Assembly (NCBI GenBank): GCA_042663485.1
Contig: JBHTAF010000007.1
From: Natronosalvus sp042663485
GTDB lineage: Archaea > Halobacteriota > Halobacteria > Halobacteriales > Natrialbaceae
DNA: 64,000 nt
Strand: one strand, 5' to 3'
Made by a program: the position numbers and the translations under genes
Shown here: piece after piece, positions 44,427 through 52,482 of the stretch
How positions within the stretch are numbered: the stretch's first letter is position 1
How the letters are laid out: every line of letters starts with the position of its first letter
The notes under the pieces: generated by a model
What the model was told of the DNA's origin: nothing
Seen by the model: the letters and a program-made list of their open reading frames with translations, nothing else
Database searches by the model: none

Positions 44427-45323
44427 CTACTCCCACCACCGACCGCGTTCTGGGAACATAACGGTGCTCCACCCGGTCAGGGCCACGGAGACGCGCCCGT
44501 TGTACCAGTTCTTCGCCGCCCCGTGAATCCGCACACGTTCGCCTTCTTCGATCCAGGGTTGGTTCGATTTCTCCCAGACAGTCAGCTTCGTTCGCCCGCT
44601 CTCGTCCTCGATGAGCCCGACTTGCTGAATCGCCGACGAGTCGCTCTCCCACAGGACCGTCACACGACCCTCAATGCTCACCTCTTTGCGACCAATCTCC
44701 TCGAGCTTCCCGATTGGAACCACCTGTCCTGGTGCCGTCTCCAGTTCCTCGAACACCCCGACGACCGCACCCATCAGGTCCTTCCCACCGACCACGGCTT
44801 CGGCCAGTCGCCGGCCGATCGCCGCTCGCGACCAGCCGTCCAGCTTCTCCGCCAGCCGCATCGACTGTCTGTTCACCGCCGCCAGCTGCTCCTGCGTGAG
44901 TTCTGCACGAGGATCGTCTCGTTCCGGGTCCGCCATCGGATCCACGCTCGCTGCCCGTTTCTGGAACGCTGTACGCCGCTCAGCGCTGCGCTTCGCCGCG
45001 ACGTCTCGCGTCCGTTGTTCCCGACCGTTCTGCGTCCCCAGTTCGGCCTGGGCACTGATGCGCTCGAGCTCGGCCTCCCGCGCTCGAATGCGCTCTTCCT
45101 GTTCGAGGGTCACACCTCGAATCCGCTCGTCACTGGTGTCGATCATCCCATCCGGGTGGTTCGCATCGACTTTCGCCTGGATCTCCATCTGCACCGTCGC
45201 CTGGAACTCAGGTGTCTCGTCAACGACCTCGAACCCATCTTCATCGACTTCTGCTTCGTCTGCTTTTTCGAATGCCTGTTCATCGACCGAAACCTCATTA
45301 CCAAAGACGTTCTTACTCGACAT
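44427..45323 (-). CDS. rpa: replication protein A-like ssDNA-binding protein
   Basis: The 298-residue protein has a charged N-terminal region with coiled-coil character (EERIRAREAELERISAQAEL), a helical middle (RLAEKLDGWSRAAIGRRLAE) and a C-terminal OB fold (VSIEGRVTVLWESDSSAIQQ, then EGERVRIHGAAKNWYNGRVS). This is the single-OB, helix-rich architecture of haloarchaeal plasmid RPA homologues. It would coat ssDNA during transfer or replication of the element. It is preceded by a strong hairpin and GC-rich non-coding DNA. Confidence 0.82.
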   Translation of the reverse strand: MSSKNVFGNEVSVDEQAFEKADEAEVDEDGFEVVDETPEFQATVQMEIQAKVDANHPDGMIDTSDERIRGVTLEQEERIRAREAELERISAQAELGTQNGREQRTRDVAAKRSAERRTAFQKRAASVDPMADPERDDPRAELTQEQLAAVNRQSMRLAEKLDGWSRAAIGRRLAEAVVGGKDLMGAVVGVFEELETAPGQVVPIGKLEEIGRKEVSIEGRVTVLWESDSSAIQQVGLIEDESGRTKLTVWEKSNQPWIEEGERVRIHGAAKNWYNGRVSVALTGWSTVMFPERGRWWE

Positions 45324-45414
45324 TGGAGTTCAGCTCCTGAAGGCGCTCAGCGTCCGACACCGCGATGCCATTACATCGCGGTTTTCCGACGACACCGCCC
45401 GACAGAACCATCTG

Positions 45415-45467
45415 CGCGCTCTCGCTTGCGCCTTCGCGAGCGCCCCCTGGGCGCGAGCGAGAGCGCG
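45415..45467. repeat. strong hairpin upstream of RPA
   Basis: GCGCGCTCTCGCTTGCGC pairs with GCGCGAGCGAGAGCGCGC at 17 of 18 positions, around a smaller inner hairpin. It lies about 90 bp upstream of the RPA start and is not followed by a T-run on either strand. Confidence 0.6.
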
Positions 45468-46129
45468 CCTGAGGCGGACAATCATCCAGCACCGCGTGCC
45501 GACCCGCCCGGAGCGAGCGGCCAGCTTTAAGCCGTTTCTCGTGTCCGGCCCGGACTGCGGGTCCGTGTCCAGGGCGACGGTCGTGAGCACGGCGAGTCGC
45601 AGTGTGGCTCGCCGCGCGGAACGGCCCAAAGCGCTGGAACGCGAAAGCCCGCGAGGGGCGCAACCGAAAACGCGCTTAATGCTGGCGTCGAGACCAGATT
45701 CACTTTAGCCCGGAACGGGCGCGGACGGTGCGGAGAGCGCCCGCATGCCCGGAATGGTCGGTCGCGAGCGACGCGGAGGGCGGAACGCGGCGAGCGGGAC
45801 GGGCCGGTACGTACCACTGGTCAATCGGCTTCATCGCTCGGCGAACCAACCACCGCCCTGGTGGACTCAGAAAGGGCGAGGCCGTCTCGATCGTCCCCCG
45901 ACCCCGTAAGCACCGCAAGAATGAGGCGCGCAGCGTGGGTCGCGGAATGCCGAGCGGCCGAGGGCTTTCGGAGATGATGCTATCGGTCACCACTCACAGT
46001 CAAGATCTTCAGAACCTAGTCAGCGGTCATCCCGTAACGAACACCGTTGACCAACACGCAATCGGGGCCTTCTCAGTCACTTCTCTGTAGTCGGCGGAGC
46101 GTCGGGCCCAGTCGTGATCCAGTCAGTTG
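45468..46129. other. GC-rich non-coding stretch
   Basis: No frame has halophile coding character. It carries CGCGAAAGCCCGCGAG, similar to the start of the element after RPA, and an AAGGGCGAGGCCGTCTCGAT tract followed by CCCCGTAAGCACCGCAAG, a wording I associate with repeated haloarchaeal integrated elements. Possible RNA or replication region. Confidence 0.35.
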
Positions 46130-46474
46130 CTATCGAGCGTCGGCTGGCGGGTCGAGATACGTCTCCAGTTCGTCGATGACGGTCTGGACGAATGATTCAT
46201 CGAGACGACCCTGTCGACGGATGAGTGCAGCGTGCTTCGGTGACGCAACCGACCAGGGCGAGGCGTAGCTCTGGCGTGGCATCCCGCCCTCTACCCAGTC
46301 GGAATCCTCGATTGGGACCGTTTCGTCATGGGGCGTTGTCGTCAGCGTGACCGTCATATACTGTTCGTCGCCGAACGGGTGTGTGTCATTGTTCAGGATC
46401 AGCCACGGACGCGGGTTCTCACCCGACTTGAACGGATCCGGTCCCCAGACGACGTCCCCGCGTTGATAGCTCAT
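46130..46474 (-). CDS. PemK/MazF-family endoribonuclease toxin
   Basis: The 114-residue protein opens MSYQRGDVVWGPDPF, the MazF/PemK N-terminus, then NPRPWLILNNDTHPF and a beta-barrel run EQYMTVTLTTTPHDE. The YQRGDVVWG and RPWLILNN motifs shape the RNA-binding pocket. It overlaps the stop of the HTH gene by 4 bp. The toxin cleaves mRNA at specific short sites; its target is unknown. It looks intact. Confidence 0.85.
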   Translation of the reverse strand: MSYQRGDVVWGPDPFKSGENPRPWLILNNDTHPFGDEQYMTVTLTTTPHDETVPIEDSDWVEGGMPRQSYASPWSVASPKHAALIRRQGRLDESFVQTVIDELETYLDPPADAR

Positions 46475-46836
46475 TCAGTCGCCTCGTCCTCGTCGTCGAC
46501 CGCGTGCTCCAACCACTCGTCCATGTCTTCCTCGCCGAAGCGGTCATTAGCCGCCCGCGTACTCTCGAGCATGTTGGTGTGCGCCGCGACGTCGTCATCT
46601 TCACCGAGCGCCCAGTAGTTGCCCTTATGCCGGACGAGTCCCCGATCCTCGAGTCGAGAGAGGACGACGCTGATGCTCCCCGCTTTGACGTCGGTCGCAT
46701 CTCGAATCTCGCTCTGGGTGAACGCCTGATCGGGATGGGCAGCGAGAAACCGCATGACGCGATCGGCGTTCGTCTCCCCGGAGTGCTGGAGGCGATCCTC
46801 GGGGGAAGATTCGAACGTCTCGATGTCGATGGGCAT
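46471..46836 (-). CDS. winged-helix antitoxin paired with PemK/MazF
   Basis: The 121-residue protein has a MarR-like winged helix (NADRVMRFLAAHPDQAFTQS, then ISVVLSRLEDRGLVRHKGNY) and an acidic C-terminal tail (MDEWLEHAVDDEDEATE), which would bind the basic surface of the toxin. It precedes the PemK gene with a 4-bp overlap. In haloarchaea this HTH type replaces the AbrB antitoxin of bacteria. It probably represses the pair. Confidence 0.78.
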   Translation of the reverse strand: MPIDIETFESSPEDRLQHSGETNADRVMRFLAAHPDQAFTQSEIRDATDVKAGSISVVLSRLEDRGLVRHKGNYWALGEDDDVAAHTNMLESTRAANDRFGEEDMDEWLEHAVDDEDEATE

Positions 46837-46928
46837 GTGTATTGCTTTGTCGCTGTATGTATTAGATGTACCGACGTATTCCTGAGCCGGTTCGGGCTCG
46901 CTGATTTACTGGGAGTGGGCTGGTCGGG

Positions 46929-47255
46929 CTATTCATCGACGACATGTGTCTCGAAGTCCCGTGTCCAATACGTCGCGGGGCCACCGGGGCTACAGCGAGC
47001 ACACAGCTGCAAGGGCCCTTCGAGATGCCCGAGTTCGACACGAAATCGCGTGAGTGCAGTGAGCGTTTCGACGACGAGTCCACAGCTATCACAGGCGTGA
47101 TGATCACGCTCGCCGGGATCAGGATGCTTCTGGACGGCACAGTCAACACAGATCGGATGCGAAACTCGCTCGTCTTTACCCCAGGTGAAGGCGGCGCCAC
47201 GCTCCGACCCGGGAAGCGCATCGCAGAACGCACATCCCGAAAGCGTCTGCTGCAT
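46929..47255 (-). CDS. zinc-binding protein with four CxxC motifs
   Basis: The 108-residue protein carries CAFC, CVDC, CDSC and CARC, giving two zinc sites. The middle (GERDHHACDSCGLVVETLTA) and C-terminus (TYWTRDFETHVVDE) match a haloarchaeal plasmid family I recall only as uncharacterised. It overlaps the stop of the upstream gene by one base. A regulatory or nucleic-acid-binding role is possible. Confidence 0.6.
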   Translation of the reverse strand: MQQTLSGCAFCDALPGSERGAAFTWGKDERVSHPICVDCAVQKHPDPGERDHHACDSCGLVVETLTALTRFRVELGHLEGPLQLCARCSPGGPATYWTRDFETHVVDE

Positions 47256-47545
47256 TACGACGTCTCCTCGTCGGCATCACGGCCAGTTGTCCACCCACGA
47301 TGGAAGACAGCCAACTGCCGAATCGAGTCGAAGGCTTCGCCGCTAGGCTCGTGGACCAGCACTCGCTGTTCGGCGACTGCTGTCACGACACCGTCGTCGA
47401 CGAGGTCACTGACGAGGTGTCGCGCCGCCGTCTCGTCGACGCCCACTGTCGATATCCGGGCCGCATCCCGATCCTGTGCGAGAAGTTCGCTTTCGAATCG
47501 CTCGTGATCGGCTGATCTATCGTCAAGGATGTCTGGATCAGTCAT
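47255..47545 (-). CDS. conserved small plasmid-type protein
   Basis: ATG 47545 (MTDPDILDDRSADHERFE) gives 96 residues. The middle reads like a winged helix (DETAARHLVSDLVDDGVVTA, then RVLVHEPSGEAF). It is directly coupled to the zinc-binding protein gene. The leader holds a GC palindrome and, further up, a degenerate copy of the 41-bp inverted repeat. Function unknown. Confidence 0.55.
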   Translation of the reverse strand: MTDPDILDDRSADHERFESELLAQDRDAARISTVGVDETAARHLVSDLVDDGVVTAVAEQRVLVHEPSGEAFDSIRQLAVFHRGWTTGRDADEETS

Positions 47546-47570
47546 GGAACTCACATCTCGGCACGCTCTC

Positions 47571-47605
47571 GAGCGCGCCTCGCGCCTCGCGGCGCCGACA
47601 GACTC
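47571..47605 (-). promoter_or_regulatory. GC palindrome leader element
   Basis: GCGCGCCTCGCG with following CGCGGCGC forms a GC palindrome 25 bp upstream of the start at 47545, followed by GACAGACTC, the same tail seen at 4385-4402 and 55281-55289. Confidence 0.4.
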
Positions 47606-47655
47606 ATCGTCGGGAACAGGTGAGGAGAATGAAGCAGGACTCTGAACTCAAGAAC

Positions 47656-47698
47656 TTAACTAACGGTTTGGGATCATCTCGCGAGGTTTGTTGGTTAA
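47656..47698. repeat. degenerate copy of the 41-bp inverted repeat
   Basis: The right arm TTTGTTGGTTAA (47687-47698) is well kept. The left arm TTAACTAACGGT (47656-47667) has several mismatches and the spacer is 19 bp. It lies about 110-150 bp upstream of the gene starting at 47545. Confidence 0.45.
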
Positions 47699-47751
47699 AA
47701 CAGTCGCCCCGTCTGCAGAACTGCAGAAGAGAACACAAACCCCGAAAGAAA

Positions 47752-48696
47752 GGCTCTGTTGAAACTCTCAGTGAGTGATAAGTTTGAATCGTTGTGCTGA
47801 ATATAGAGGATGAGTGCAGCATGACGCCACCGCTTATTTCACACCGGAAGCCGTGAACCATCCGATCACTATACGTGCGTACTGAACGTATGCCAGATAA
47901 GGCAGTGGCAACCTGTTCGTTACTTATTGTCCGTGCTCTGCGTGTCGCTCACTCCATTCAAATTCGCTAATATCCGTGTCCCAGTCTTCAACGTCGCCCC
48001 TCTTGACGTCCTGAACATCAATGTGATTATGATTATCGGCTACCTCGACCTCTGATTGATCTCCAAACTGGACACTATTGAAATCCTCTCTGGACGTTGG
48101 TGCGTTTAGGCAACCGTGATTGTCGGCGTCGGAGCTGAATCCGTCGCCACAGACTCCAATCGCATAGCGAACGGTCTCAAATTCACCTTCTAACGTTTCA
48201 TGGAACTCGTCAGAAACGGTGACCTCTACGGGTGAAGAGACGACGTTACCGTACTCCGTCGCTACGAGCCCAGTGATCTCGCTTTCTCCATCGGAGAATA
48301 GTCGGAGAATGTGATCCGAATACGAATGGTTCTCGTGACGCCACCTGACAGTGATTGCTTTGATTTGCAGCAAGTCAGCCGAAACCGTGTCCGAATCCGA
48401 AAGACAGCCTGCCAGTGTACTACTCACCAGCGCGCTCCCGGAGATACCAATTAACTCCCGTCTGCTGATCATTATTGCATATGCCATTTAAGCCATATTA
48501 TATATTTCGGATAAATAACTAATAGCGTAGAACTGGCGTGGGTAGCTGATTCGCTTGCTCCTTAGATGGAACAGTAGTTGAGTCACCTGTATTGAGCGTT
48601 TGACTTTCCGCGTTGATCCCTCCTCAGTCCGTGAAACATTCGCGCTCTGTATTCAGCACGCAGTTCTTATCAGGGTTGATGGATTTCAACAGAACC
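47752..48696. mobile_element. derelict IS-like element, 945 bp, carrying a lipoprotein gene
   Basis: The left end GGCTCTGTTGAAAC and right end TTTCAACAGAACC are inverted repeats. The similarity continues inward for about 60 bp (TGATAAG, then GTGCTGAATA-AGAG on both sides). GAAA abuts both ends, a possible 4-bp target duplication. No transposase lies inside; the only gene is a lipoprotein. It may be a non-autonomous passenger element of an IS5-type group. Confidence 0.5.
47924..48472 (-). CDS. lipoprotein inside an IS-bounded segment
   Basis: ATG 48472 (MISRRELIGISGSALVSSTL) gives 182 residues with lipobox LAGC. The mature part is beta-rich (VSADLLQIKAITVRWRHENH, then VSSPVEVTVSDEFHETLEGE) with two Cys (GVCGDGF and NHGCLN) that may form a disulphide. 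The acidic, Glu-rich C-terminus is hydrophilic. No family recognised. It is framed by inverted IS ends, so it may have been moved as a unit. Confidence 0.62.
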   Translation of the reverse strand: MISRRELIGISGSALVSSTLAGCLSDSDTVSADLLQIKAITVRWRHENHSYSDHILRLFSDGESEITGLVATEYGNVVSSPVEVTVSDEFHETLEGEFETVRYAIGVCGDGFSSDADNHGCLNAPTSREDFNSVQFGDQSEVEVADNHNHIDVQDVKRGDVEDWDTDISEFEWSERHAEHGQ

Positions 48697-48815
48697 GAAA
48701 AGACAGGGATCTGCTTCCATCGAGCGACTGCACTGAGTACGATGGTTAGCCGTCGCATCTCGACACTCAGATCGGTCGAACGCAGGGACGTACTGTGGCT
48801 CAGGATTCGCTGGCG

Positions 48816-49016
48816 TCATCGGTCGAGCACTTCGACGTCGGGCTTCGCCCCGTCTGGACCTGCGACCGCTTTCGCCCGCTCGAGTTCGCGGCGTTCTCGC
48901 TGGGCCTGTCGTTCGAGGGCAGCTGCCCGTCGACGACGTACGGAGAATCGATCGTCGTCGACGTCGTCGTCTTCGATCGTGAAGCGCTTGCCTCGGTGGT
49001 CGATCTGCTCGAGCAT
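48816..49016 (-). CDS. small charged helical protein
   Basis: The 66-residue protein MLEQIDHRGKRFTIEDDDVD has an acidic turn then a very basic, Arg-rich helix (RRRRAAALERQAQRERRELE). It starts on the stop of the CxxC protein gene (TGATG), so they are co-translated. A coiled coil is likely. It may bind nucleic acid. Not seen elsewhere in this window. Confidence 0.6.
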   Translation of the reverse strand: MLEQIDHRGKRFTIEDDDVDDDRFSVRRRRAAALERQAQRERRELERAKAVAGPDGAKPDVEVLDR

Positions 49017-49171
49017 CAGTACGCGTCCTCCTGCGCTGCGTCTCGAGTGTCTGCCTGCAGGTGCTCGTAGCGGACTTCACAGCTGGCCGAACAGAACCGG
49101 CCAACGTATCCAGCCCGGTCGCGGGTACGTCTCGTACAGGTCGGTACTTGACACTCGGTACACCTGGTCAT
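49016..49171 (-). CDS. small Cys-rich zinc-binding protein
   Basis: The 51-residue protein reads MTRCTECQVPTCTRRTRDRA then FCSASCEVRY, with four paired Cys (CTEC, C, CSASC) forming a likely zinc site like a treble-clef. It is too short for common gene finders but has a clear ATG, halophile bias and an overlapping partner downstream. The head of the gene, with its leader, was duplicated to 10905-11100, where it now forms a chimera. Confidence 0.68.
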   Translation of the reverse strand: MTRCTECQVPTCTRRTRDRAGYVGRFCSASCEVRYEHLQADTRDAAQEDAY

Positions 49172-49272
49172 CTGGCGATCCCTCGCTTCAGGAACCGAGT
49201 CGTCTTAGCATCTGGCGACGCTGGTGCTACGTTGCTTGATCGCATGGATGTCTGCGAGCGGCTTCAGTCGAG

Positions 49273-49303
49273 CCCCCGCACCCCTCTCGGGGGTGATAAA
49301 CTG
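49273..49303 (-). promoter_or_regulatory. TATA-like tract with GC palindrome
   Basis: Plus strand CCCCTCTCGGGGGTGATAAAC upstream of the CxxC gene. The minus-strand GTTTATC next to the palindrome matches that at 5050-5056. The leader would be about 100 nt. Confidence 0.45.
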
Positions 49304-49333
49304 TCTCGAGCGGACGACCAGCTCACCTCTCAG

Positions 49334-49438
49334 TCATCGGTTGAACGTCCCATCCGGGGCGGGAGTGATCCCGGTCCGGATCTCGAGGTCGACGCGTCTG
49401 AGATGCTTGTAACCACCACTGGGCTGGCGTTGTTCGAA
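49334..49438 (-). pseudogene. SWIM-protein C-terminal fragment
   Basis: The minus strand reads EQRQPSGGYKHLRRVDLEIR, then TPAPDGTFNR and stop, nearly the same as the end of the SWIM gene at 50661-51224. The SWIM Cys of CKH is Tyr here. The fragment ends 5 bp before the long palindrome at 49444, so the break coincides with that element. Confidence 0.75.
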
Positions 49439-49443
49439 ATTAG

Positions 49444-49520
49444 CTGAAAGAGAGGGCGCTAAGCCCCTTCCTTAGCGAGCGCCGCACGAACAGAGAGGGG
49501 CTTAGCGCCCTCTCTTTCAG
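49444..49520. repeat. perfect 25-bp-arm palindrome
   Basis: CTGAAAGAGAGGGCGCTAAG opens the left arm (49444-49468), which is matched exactly by the right arm (49496-49520). The inner part CTTAGCGAGCGCCGC resembles 15333-15347. Related to the palindrome at 15312-15373; likely an IS200/605-type or MITE-type element. Confidence 0.65.
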
Positions 49521-49606
49521 ATATCTAAGTTGATATTATAGGTAAGAAGATCGCCAATAGGATGTTGGAACAAACGCGTAGAGAGTCCTGAAAGATATTT
49601 TGGTAA

Positions 49607-50059
49607 CTACTCGAAAGACAGTTCAGCAAGCTTCTCTGGCAGACTTTGCAGACGAGTTTCGAAGACTGATAGCGGGTGGGTATCCAGAAACACAGCCTTT
49701 TCTCGATCCACCGAACCATTCGGATAATCGATCTGAAAGTGGCAGTGGCCTAAGTCCGTGTGAGTATTATCCTGATGCCATCCGCAGGAAAAGCCACGTT
49801 CTGGTTCGACCCACTGAATCCAGTAGTGGTTCCAGTCCTGACGGAATATGAATTCAATTTCGACTCGAGCAGTTGGTGACCGATACGAGTGATCAAGAAA
49901 CCGTTCAACGTCGACAACGGTGTGAATCTCGCGAGGGCGGTTTCGAGACGGAAGATACTGGACGTCGGAAAATTCCGATTGCGTACTCAGTCGCTGGTGA
50001 ATTCGTTGATAGACACGTCGCTTGTCGTACGGGTTTCCACCGCTAGTGAACCGCCCCAT
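49607..50059 (-). CDS. TumE-like (DUF6516-like) putative toxin, copy 1
   Basis: ATG 50059 (MGRFTSGGNPYDKRRVYQRI) places the start 1 bp after the upstream HTH gene, which fits an operon; the longer frame to 50131 is less likely. The 150-residue protein has a beta-rich middle (VEIEFIFRQDWNHYWIQWVE) and the His-rich motif GWHQDNTHTDLGHCHFQ. The paralogue at 54154-54588 has the matching RWDRHPNPHN and DHFH. The pattern resembles TumE-type toxins. Activity unproven. Confidence 0.58.
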   Translation of the reverse strand: MGRFTSGGNPYDKRRVYQRIHQRLSTQSEFSDVQYLPSRNRPREIHTVVDVERFLDHSYRSPTARVEIEFIFRQDWNHYWIQWVEPERGFSCGWHQDNTHTDLGHCHFQIDYPNGSVDREKAVFLDTHPLSVFETRLQSLPEKLAELSFE

Positions 50060-50060
50060 C

Positions 50061-50588
50061 TCAATCGGCGTGCTGAGGGTTGCTTGAATTTGAACCGTAA
50101 TCCTGCGCCGAAAGATCGTCGTATAGCCCAAGTGCGTTGGTGAGTAGCTGGCGATGGTGCTTATTTTCCTCCCAGTAGGTGATCACCTTTCGTCGGTCCC
50201 GGACCTCTTCTGGAGGGAACTCTTCCCCAAGCGATGCCTCGAGTCCTTGCAGTGAATCAACATCGTATTCGCGCTTCCACTCCGAAATTTCTGAGGCGAT
50301 TGCCTCCAGTTCGTCTCGAAGCTCGTCTTTCGTATTCTCGACGACAAGCTCTTGGATATGATCAAGGTACGCTCGCATTGGATCGATCTTGTAGCGCGTA
50401 TCGCCGTCTATCTCGACGGTCGTAAGCTGGCCTGCATCAGTAAGGTATTCGAGTTGGGATTTCGTTGTTTCCCAGGAACCAACCTCTGCTTGCTCTTTGA
50501 TCCAGTTGACCGACCTCGGCTCACGGAGCGTGAGGGCAACGGCTTCGATCCGATCTCGAGCAGTCATCGTTTCAGTCCAGTTATCCAT
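50061..50588 (-). CDS. winged-helix antitoxin-like protein, copy 1 (DUF7342-like)
   Basis: ATG 50588 (MDNWTETMTARDRIEAVAL) is preferred, with a TATA-like CTATAAGT about 32 bp upstream. The 175-residue protein has a winged helix (EPRSVNWIKEQAEVGSWETT, LEYLTDAGQLTTVEIDGD), a long coiled-coil helix (TKDELRDELEAIASEISEWK) and a basic C-terminal part. It pairs with the TumE-like gene after 1 bp. The gene at 54597-55130 has the same order of parts. Confidence 0.62.
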   Translation of the reverse strand: MDNWTETMTARDRIEAVALTLREPRSVNWIKEQAEVGSWETTKSQLEYLTDAGQLTTVEIDGDTRYKIDPMRAYLDHIQELVVENTKDELRDELEAIASEISEWKREYDVDSLQGLEASLGEEFPPEEVRDRRKVITYWEENKHHRQLLTNALGLYDDLSAQDYGSNSSNPQHAD

Positions 50589-50660
50589 GATCTTGGAAGC
50601 AGATATGGGGCCCATACACTTATAGATTGAGAGCGATTCGTGATATCCGAGAGTGAGAGG

Positions 50661-51224
50661 TTAGCGATTGAACGTTCCATCTGGGGCTGGGACCAGTCCC
50701 GTCCGAATCTCGAGGTCGACGCGTCTGAGGTGTTTACAGCCACCGGCAGGCTGGCGTTGTTCACAGTCCGGGCAAGTACACGTCTCCACCTCGACATCGA
50801 CTGTGTAGATGTTCCCGCTCTCGCTGACGACCTCGTAGGTTGGGCCCACGCTGGCGAAGCGAACGTCCATATCCTCGCTCAGTGCCCGACGGGTTCGTGG
50901 TTCGTCGATCGAGTAGCCGCCTGCCTCGAGTGGAGTCGGTGGCTGTGGATCCGTACAGAGGCTGGTGAAGTCGTTGCGACGGTTGCGTTCTTGCCCGCAT
51001 TTTCTGCAGTGCCAGTAGCGGGTGCGGTATTCGGAGCCCTCTGTGAGATCGATCTCATACGGCGATGGCTCATTTCCGGGAAGCCACTCGTCGATGGCGA
51101 CGAGTTCGTGTCCGTTGAGACGGGCAACGTCACCTGGATAACTGCGATCCCGGCCGTTCGTGTTCGTCTGGTCAAGTTGGTCGCCTCGATGCGATTCGCT
51201 CTGGAGCGGCTGATCAGTACTCAT
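50661..51224 (-). CDS. SWIM zinc-finger protein
   Basis: The 187-residue protein has a CxxC ribbon (CRKCGQ) near residue 73 and a C-terminal SWIM domain, VEVETCTCPDCEQRQPAGGC followed by KH, giving the CxCx(n)CxH signature. SWIM fingers bind DNA or protein. The N-terminal 60 residues are polar. A C-terminal fragment is duplicated at 49334-49438. It may be under its own promoter upstream of 51224. Confidence 0.78.
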   Translation of the reverse strand: MSTDQPLQSESHRGDQLDQTNTNGRDRSYPGDVARLNGHELVAIDEWLPGNEPSPYEIDLTEGSEYRTRYWHCRKCGQERNRRNDFTSLCTDPQPPTPLEAGGYSIDEPRTRRALSEDMDVRFASVGPTYEVVSESGNIYTVDVEVETCTCPDCEQRQPAGGCKHLRRVDLEIRTGLVPAPDGTFNR

Positions 51225-51442
51225 TAGTGATCTCGAGGCACACTGAGTTACGCCTCACCCTTCAGGCGCGAAAAAACGAGTTCCGGGCGGGTGATCGATA
51301 GGGAGAACAGGGACTGACTGGAACGGAAGTCGTTCATTCGAAAGGCCTTCTCGAGTCCGTTCGTTGCTCTGCGAAGCCAGCTCTACTCCCAAAGTGGACA
51401 TTCTTAAGCAACTTGAAACCAAGATACAGATACGAAGACGAG

Positions 51443-51706
51443 ATGAACGACAGCACCGACCCACGAGCGCCACTGTCGGAGTGGATTCTTGACGCGTACG
51501 ACGTCCTTTATACGCACAGTCTCAATGCAGACGATCAAGAAGACATACAGTCGATCTCTCGAGAGCAAGCGCTCGAGATCCTTCTTGGAACCGATGAACT
51601 GGCTCTTGGACCTGAAGATGCGAACTATGCGCTCGCTCGGCTACTCGAGCGAGGCTACTTCTACGAGGTCGACGATGAACTTCGTGTGACAGAGCCGGAA
51701 AACTGA
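51443..51706 (+). CDS. hypothetical acidic protein
   Basis: ATG 51443 (MNDSTDPRAPLSEWILDAYD) gives 87 residues. It is rich in Asp and Glu and helical, with a winged-helix-like ending (ANYALARLLERGYFYEVDDE). Preceded by an AT-rich stretch (TTCTTAAGCAACTTG) that may hold the promoter. A small HTH regulator is possible. It lies just outside the left IS remnant. Confidence 0.55.
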   Translation: MNDSTDPRAPLSEWILDAYDVLYTHSLNADDQEDIQSISREQALEILLGTDELALGPEDANYALARLLERGYFYEVDDELRVTEPEN

Positions 51707-51738
51707 CTTTGATAGTTGCGGTCTGAAACATACTATGT

Positions 51739-51961
51739 GAGTTCCGCCTCCTCGATCACGCGCGCATAACGCGCGACTCGATGCGGCTCTCTACGGCCAG
51801 CGAGCCCTGTCTAAGACCGTCTTCTCTGTGATCAAGCGCACGCTCGGCGACGCCGTGCGTGCGCGATCCTGGTACCACGAGTTCCGTGAAATCGTCCTGA
51901 TGAGTGTCGGCTACAACATCAAGCGTGCTGTGAGCTTGGAAAACCAACGCCGTATGATGAT
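51739..51961 (+). mobile_element. IS5-type transposase C-terminal fragment (+)
   Basis: The plus strand reads ALYGQRALSKTVFSVIKRTL and RSWYHEFREIVLMSVGYNIK, the C-terminal end of an IS5/IS1182-like haloarchaeal transposase. The N-terminal catalytic part is missing. An inverted copy at 53829-54051 begins at the same point (GTGAGTTCCGCC), so the two are related by duplication or by insertion of the same truncated unit. Confidence 0.78.
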
Positions 51962-51986
51962 TTAATCGTGGTTTTATATAAATAAA

Positions 51987-52457
51987 CTAACTATCTATAC
52001 CTCTGAGAAAATATTGGACTTGCTGTTCCGATTCAAATTCCAGAATATTTACGCTTACACTTTTCCCCGTCATTCCACCACCAAGGATGTGCAGGTCAAT
52101 TCCTATATTTTCTTCATTCTCTTGTTCAATTCCTCTTTCTTTCAATTTACTCATATCTGGAATCTTATACTCGATCTTATACACACCTTTTGACGGTTCC
52201 CAGCCGTCGCTTATAAGACGAATATTTTGCTTATCACCATTATCTTCACGAAAGCTAGGTATTTCTTCATATTGCTCTTCAAATACCACCTCTTCATCTC
52301 TACTCACGCGAACTTCAATAGAATCAGATGTGACGCTGCTATTAAAGATACGGATGAACCAAAGTTGATGGGAATTTCCTTGAGAGAAATATGTACACCC
52401 AGAAAGACTAGTGCCCAATCCAATCGAAAAGCCTTCAAGTACTCTTCTTCGCTTCAC
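51987..52457 (-). CDS. AT-rich lipoprotein (partner of the exported protein)
   Basis: The 156-residue protein begins MKRRRVLEGFSIGLGTSLSG with a Tat-type signal and lipobox LSGC. The mature part is beta-rich (HQLWFIRIFNSSVTSDSIEV) and ends IDLHILGGGMTGKSVSVNIL. GC content is clearly lower than outside the IS fragments. It lies 25 bp downstream of the exported-protein gene on the same strand. No family recognised. A lipid-anchored partner, chaperone or immunity protein would be a hypothesis. Confidence 0.62.
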   Translation of the reverse strand: MKRRRVLEGFSIGLGTSLSGCTYFSQGNSHQLWFIRIFNSSVTSDSIEVRVSRDEEVVFEEQYEEIPSFREDNGDKQNIRLISDGWEPSKGVYKIEYKIPDMSKLKERGIEQENEENIGIDLHILGGGMTGKSVSVNILEFESEQQVQYFLRGIDS

Positions 52458-52482
52458 TATTCTCTATAATACGGGAACTATA

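Noticed and set aside
44364..45708. Long plus-strand frames (388 and 344 codons) opposite RPA
   Set aside because: High GC makes antisense frames long; the minus-strand protein has the RPA OB-fold and acidic bias, the plus frames are Arg/Ser/Pro-rich.
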